64,000 nt of DNA from Paenibacillus sp. FSL H3-0469. GTDB taxonomy: Bacteria; Bacillota; Bacilli; Paenibacillales; Paenibacillaceae. The notes under the pieces are model-generated. The model saw only the letters and a program-made list of their open reading frames with translations. It did not search any database and was not told where the DNA came from. A program made the translations under genes and the position numbers. Positions 63,039 through 64,000 of the stretch are shown here, piece after piece; positions within the stretch are counted from its first letter, which is position 1; the number at the start of each line of letters is the position of its first letter. Where the stretch lies: the NCBI RefSeq assembly GCF_038051945.1, contig NZ_CP150302.1, positions 5,890,001 to 5,954,000 of the forward strand, in the 5' to 3' direction.

Positions 63039-63587
63039 TTGACCCTTCAAGCTGTATTTGTGGATCGAGATGGGACCTTGGGCGGGAACGGCCATTTCAT
63101 CCACCCCCGGGATTTCGAATTATTTCCATACTCACTAGAAGCATTGCAATTATTAAAAAAACATGAAATCCCAATCATCGCCCTAACGAACCAACACAAC
63201 ATATCTAAAGGACTTGCTACAGAATTAGACTTTAGGAATGAATTTGACAGTTACGGATTCTATTCTGCATACATATGTCCCCATGAGCCTGAAGACGGCT
63301 GTGTATGCCACAAGCCGCAACCTGGGATGCTTCTGCAAGCGGCAACCGATCATGGATTAGATTTAACCCGGTGTGCTGTGATTGGCGATGTGGGTTCAAC
63401 CGATATGCTTGTGGCCGCAGCAGTGGGGGCCATAAGAATTCTGGTAGAGACAGGCTGGGGGCTGCAGTCTTTGAATAAGTACCGTCACCTGTGGTATGAG
63501 CAAGCAGCACCGGATTATATTGCGAAGGACCTCCTGGATGCGGCAAAATGGTTAATTAACACAATAAAGCGGACCACGCCTGAGTAG
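63039..63587 (+). CDS. HAD-IIIA phosphatase (GmhB/HisB-N-like)
   Basis: 182 residues from TTG 63039 with AAGAGGTG before it. VFVDRDGTLGG is HAD motif I, ALTNQHNIS motif II, KPQPGM motif III and VIGDVGSTDM motif IV. CPHEPEDGCVCHKP is the zinc loop of GmhB-type heptose bisphosphate or histidinol phosphatases. Sugar-phosphate dephosphorylation is likely. Confidence 0.85.
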   Translation: MTLQAVFVDRDGTLGGNGHFIHPRDFELFPYSLEALQLLKKHEIPIIALTNQHNISKGLATELDFRNEFDSYGFYSAYICPHEPEDGCVCHKPQPGMLLQAATDHGLDLTRCAVIGDVGSTDMLVAAAVGAIRILVETGWGLQSLNKYRHLWYEQAAPDYIAKDLLDAAKWLINTIKRTTPE

Positions 63588-63608
63588 AGCGCGTTGTCCG
63601 CTTTGTTT
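63565..63608 (+). terminator. Hairpin overlapping the HAD gene end
   Basis: AAAGCGGAC and ACGC pair with GCG and GTCCGCTTT, then GTTT. The stop codon at 63585-63587 lies in the loop region. Confidence 0.65.
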
Positions 63609-63624
63609 CGCTGGTGTCCCTCGG

Positions 63625-64000
63625 TTATTGCAAATTTTCCGGGTTGAACTCCTTTAGACGGATCAAAGGCTTTTTCCTCTGAGTTCCTTTTTTCGTTGTG
63701 GTATGTCCTTGTTCGTCGGTTCTCCGCTCTATAAATTGTCCGGTCAGATAGTTAATGTCATCCTCGTCCGCTTGATCTATGGTGGTTGCTCCTGTAAAGT
63801 AGCTACCGCTCGTGTAACCGATCAAAAACCAATCCTTGTCTTGATACCGGAATCTATATTTGTTATACCATCTCCAGTTGCTCCCCCCATAATCGCTAAC
63901 CAGTACAGATCCCCTATTAATAGTAATGCTCTCAAAAGGATCGCCCCAAACTCCGCCCTCATCCGCCCGCAAAATGACATTTTTGGCGATGATGGATAGG
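63625..64000 (-). CDS. Unrecognised protein, C-terminal part (cut at window end)
   Basis: The frame is open to the window edge (codons before the TTG at 63972 read IIAKNVIL), so the N-terminus lies outside. The part seen reads GGVWGDPFESITINRGSVLVSDYGGSNWRWYNKYRFRYQDKDWFLIG, aromatic and beta-rich, then a polar Lys/Thr tail. Similar sequences occur in Bacilli as hypothetical proteins, but I cannot name a family. It converges with the HAD gene. Confidence 0.6.
   Translation of the reverse strand, partial: LSIIAKNVILRADEGGVWGDPFESITINRGSVLVSDYGGSNWRWYNKYRFRYQDKDWFLIGYTSGSYFTGATTIDQADEDDINYLTGQFIERRTDEQGHTTTKKGTQRKKPLIRLKEFNPENLQ

Noticed and set aside
1..64000. rRNA, tRNA genes and insertion sequences
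   Set aside because: No rRNA motifs, tRNA cloverleaf sequences or transposase reading frames were seen.

Overview
The window looks like a chromosomal segment of a spore-forming Firmicute of the Paenibacillus type. The evidence is S-layer-homology (SLH) proteins, an LplABC-like sugar ABC cassette with an AraC regulator, the lipoprotein-alr-mazEF gene order known from Bacillus, strong AGGAGG ribosome sites with many GTG and TTG starts, and Bacillales-style type I-C CRISPR repeats. Nothing was searched against databases; every call rests on reading motifs.

Layout. 1-9 kb: end of an RDD membrane protein, a DUF4309-type lipoprotein, a winged-helix regulator with an MFS exporter, a histidine phosphatase, a TatD-type hydrolase, a copper-amine-oxidase stalk-domain protein, and a divergent TetR/MFS pair with a palindromic operator. 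9-19 kb: an ECF sigma factor with its membrane anti-sigma partner, a LolA-like lipoprotein, alanine racemase, the MazE/MazF-type antitoxin-toxin pair, a second TetR/MFS pair, and Tex. 19-27.4 kb: a solute-binding protein, two permeases and an AraC regulator, bracketed by two paralogous SLH proteins with a PrcB-like C-terminal domain, followed by an aldo/keto reductase.

28-47.6 kb is the outstanding region: about 19.5 kb of same-strand, tightly packed genes forming a type II (aromatic) polyketide cluster. It has a pseudo-receiver winged-helix regulator, a WhiE/TcmN-type aromatase/cyclase, KS-alpha with an intact Cys-His-His triad, KS-beta (chain length factor) with Arg at the Cys position, ACP, its own AcpS-type phosphopantetheinyl transferase, an MFS exporter, a TcmJ-type cupin, an ACMSD-like amidohydrolase (probable decarboxylase) and a PF04199 cyclase. 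The tailoring set has no visible oxygenase or ketoreductase. In their place are three HemN/HemW-like radical SAM proteins, two BchE-like (B12-type) radical SAM proteins, a U32 (UbiU/UbiV/RlhA-like) iron-sulfur protein with a second Cys cluster, and an iron-sulfur flavoprotein fused to a thioredoxin-like domain. My main hypothesis is an oxygen-independent aromatic polyketide pathway, with a cysteine-rich pseudo-receiver as a possible redox-sensing regulator. Three TAAC boxes at exact 11-bp spacing stand before the biosynthetic operon.

47.6-54.6 kb: a lone CRISPR-like repeat, a ketopantoate-reductase-like gene divergent from a TetR gene, small AT-rich genes (one without a normal start codon), a secreted DUF3888-type protein, and a pyruvate kinase divergent from a LysR regulator. 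54.7-57.2 kb and 62.2-62.95 kb: two type I-C-like CRISPR arrays (33 and 8 repeats) with different repeats but homologous leaders of equal length, and no cas gene in the window. Between and after them lie an S51 peptidase-like protein, a glutathione peroxidase, a RidA-like gene fragment, an HD-domain protein, a small membrane protein of 52 residues, an XRE-cupin regulator with a YbaK-type deacylase, a GNAT acetyltransferase, a GmhB-like HAD phosphatase, and an unrecognised gene cut by the window end.
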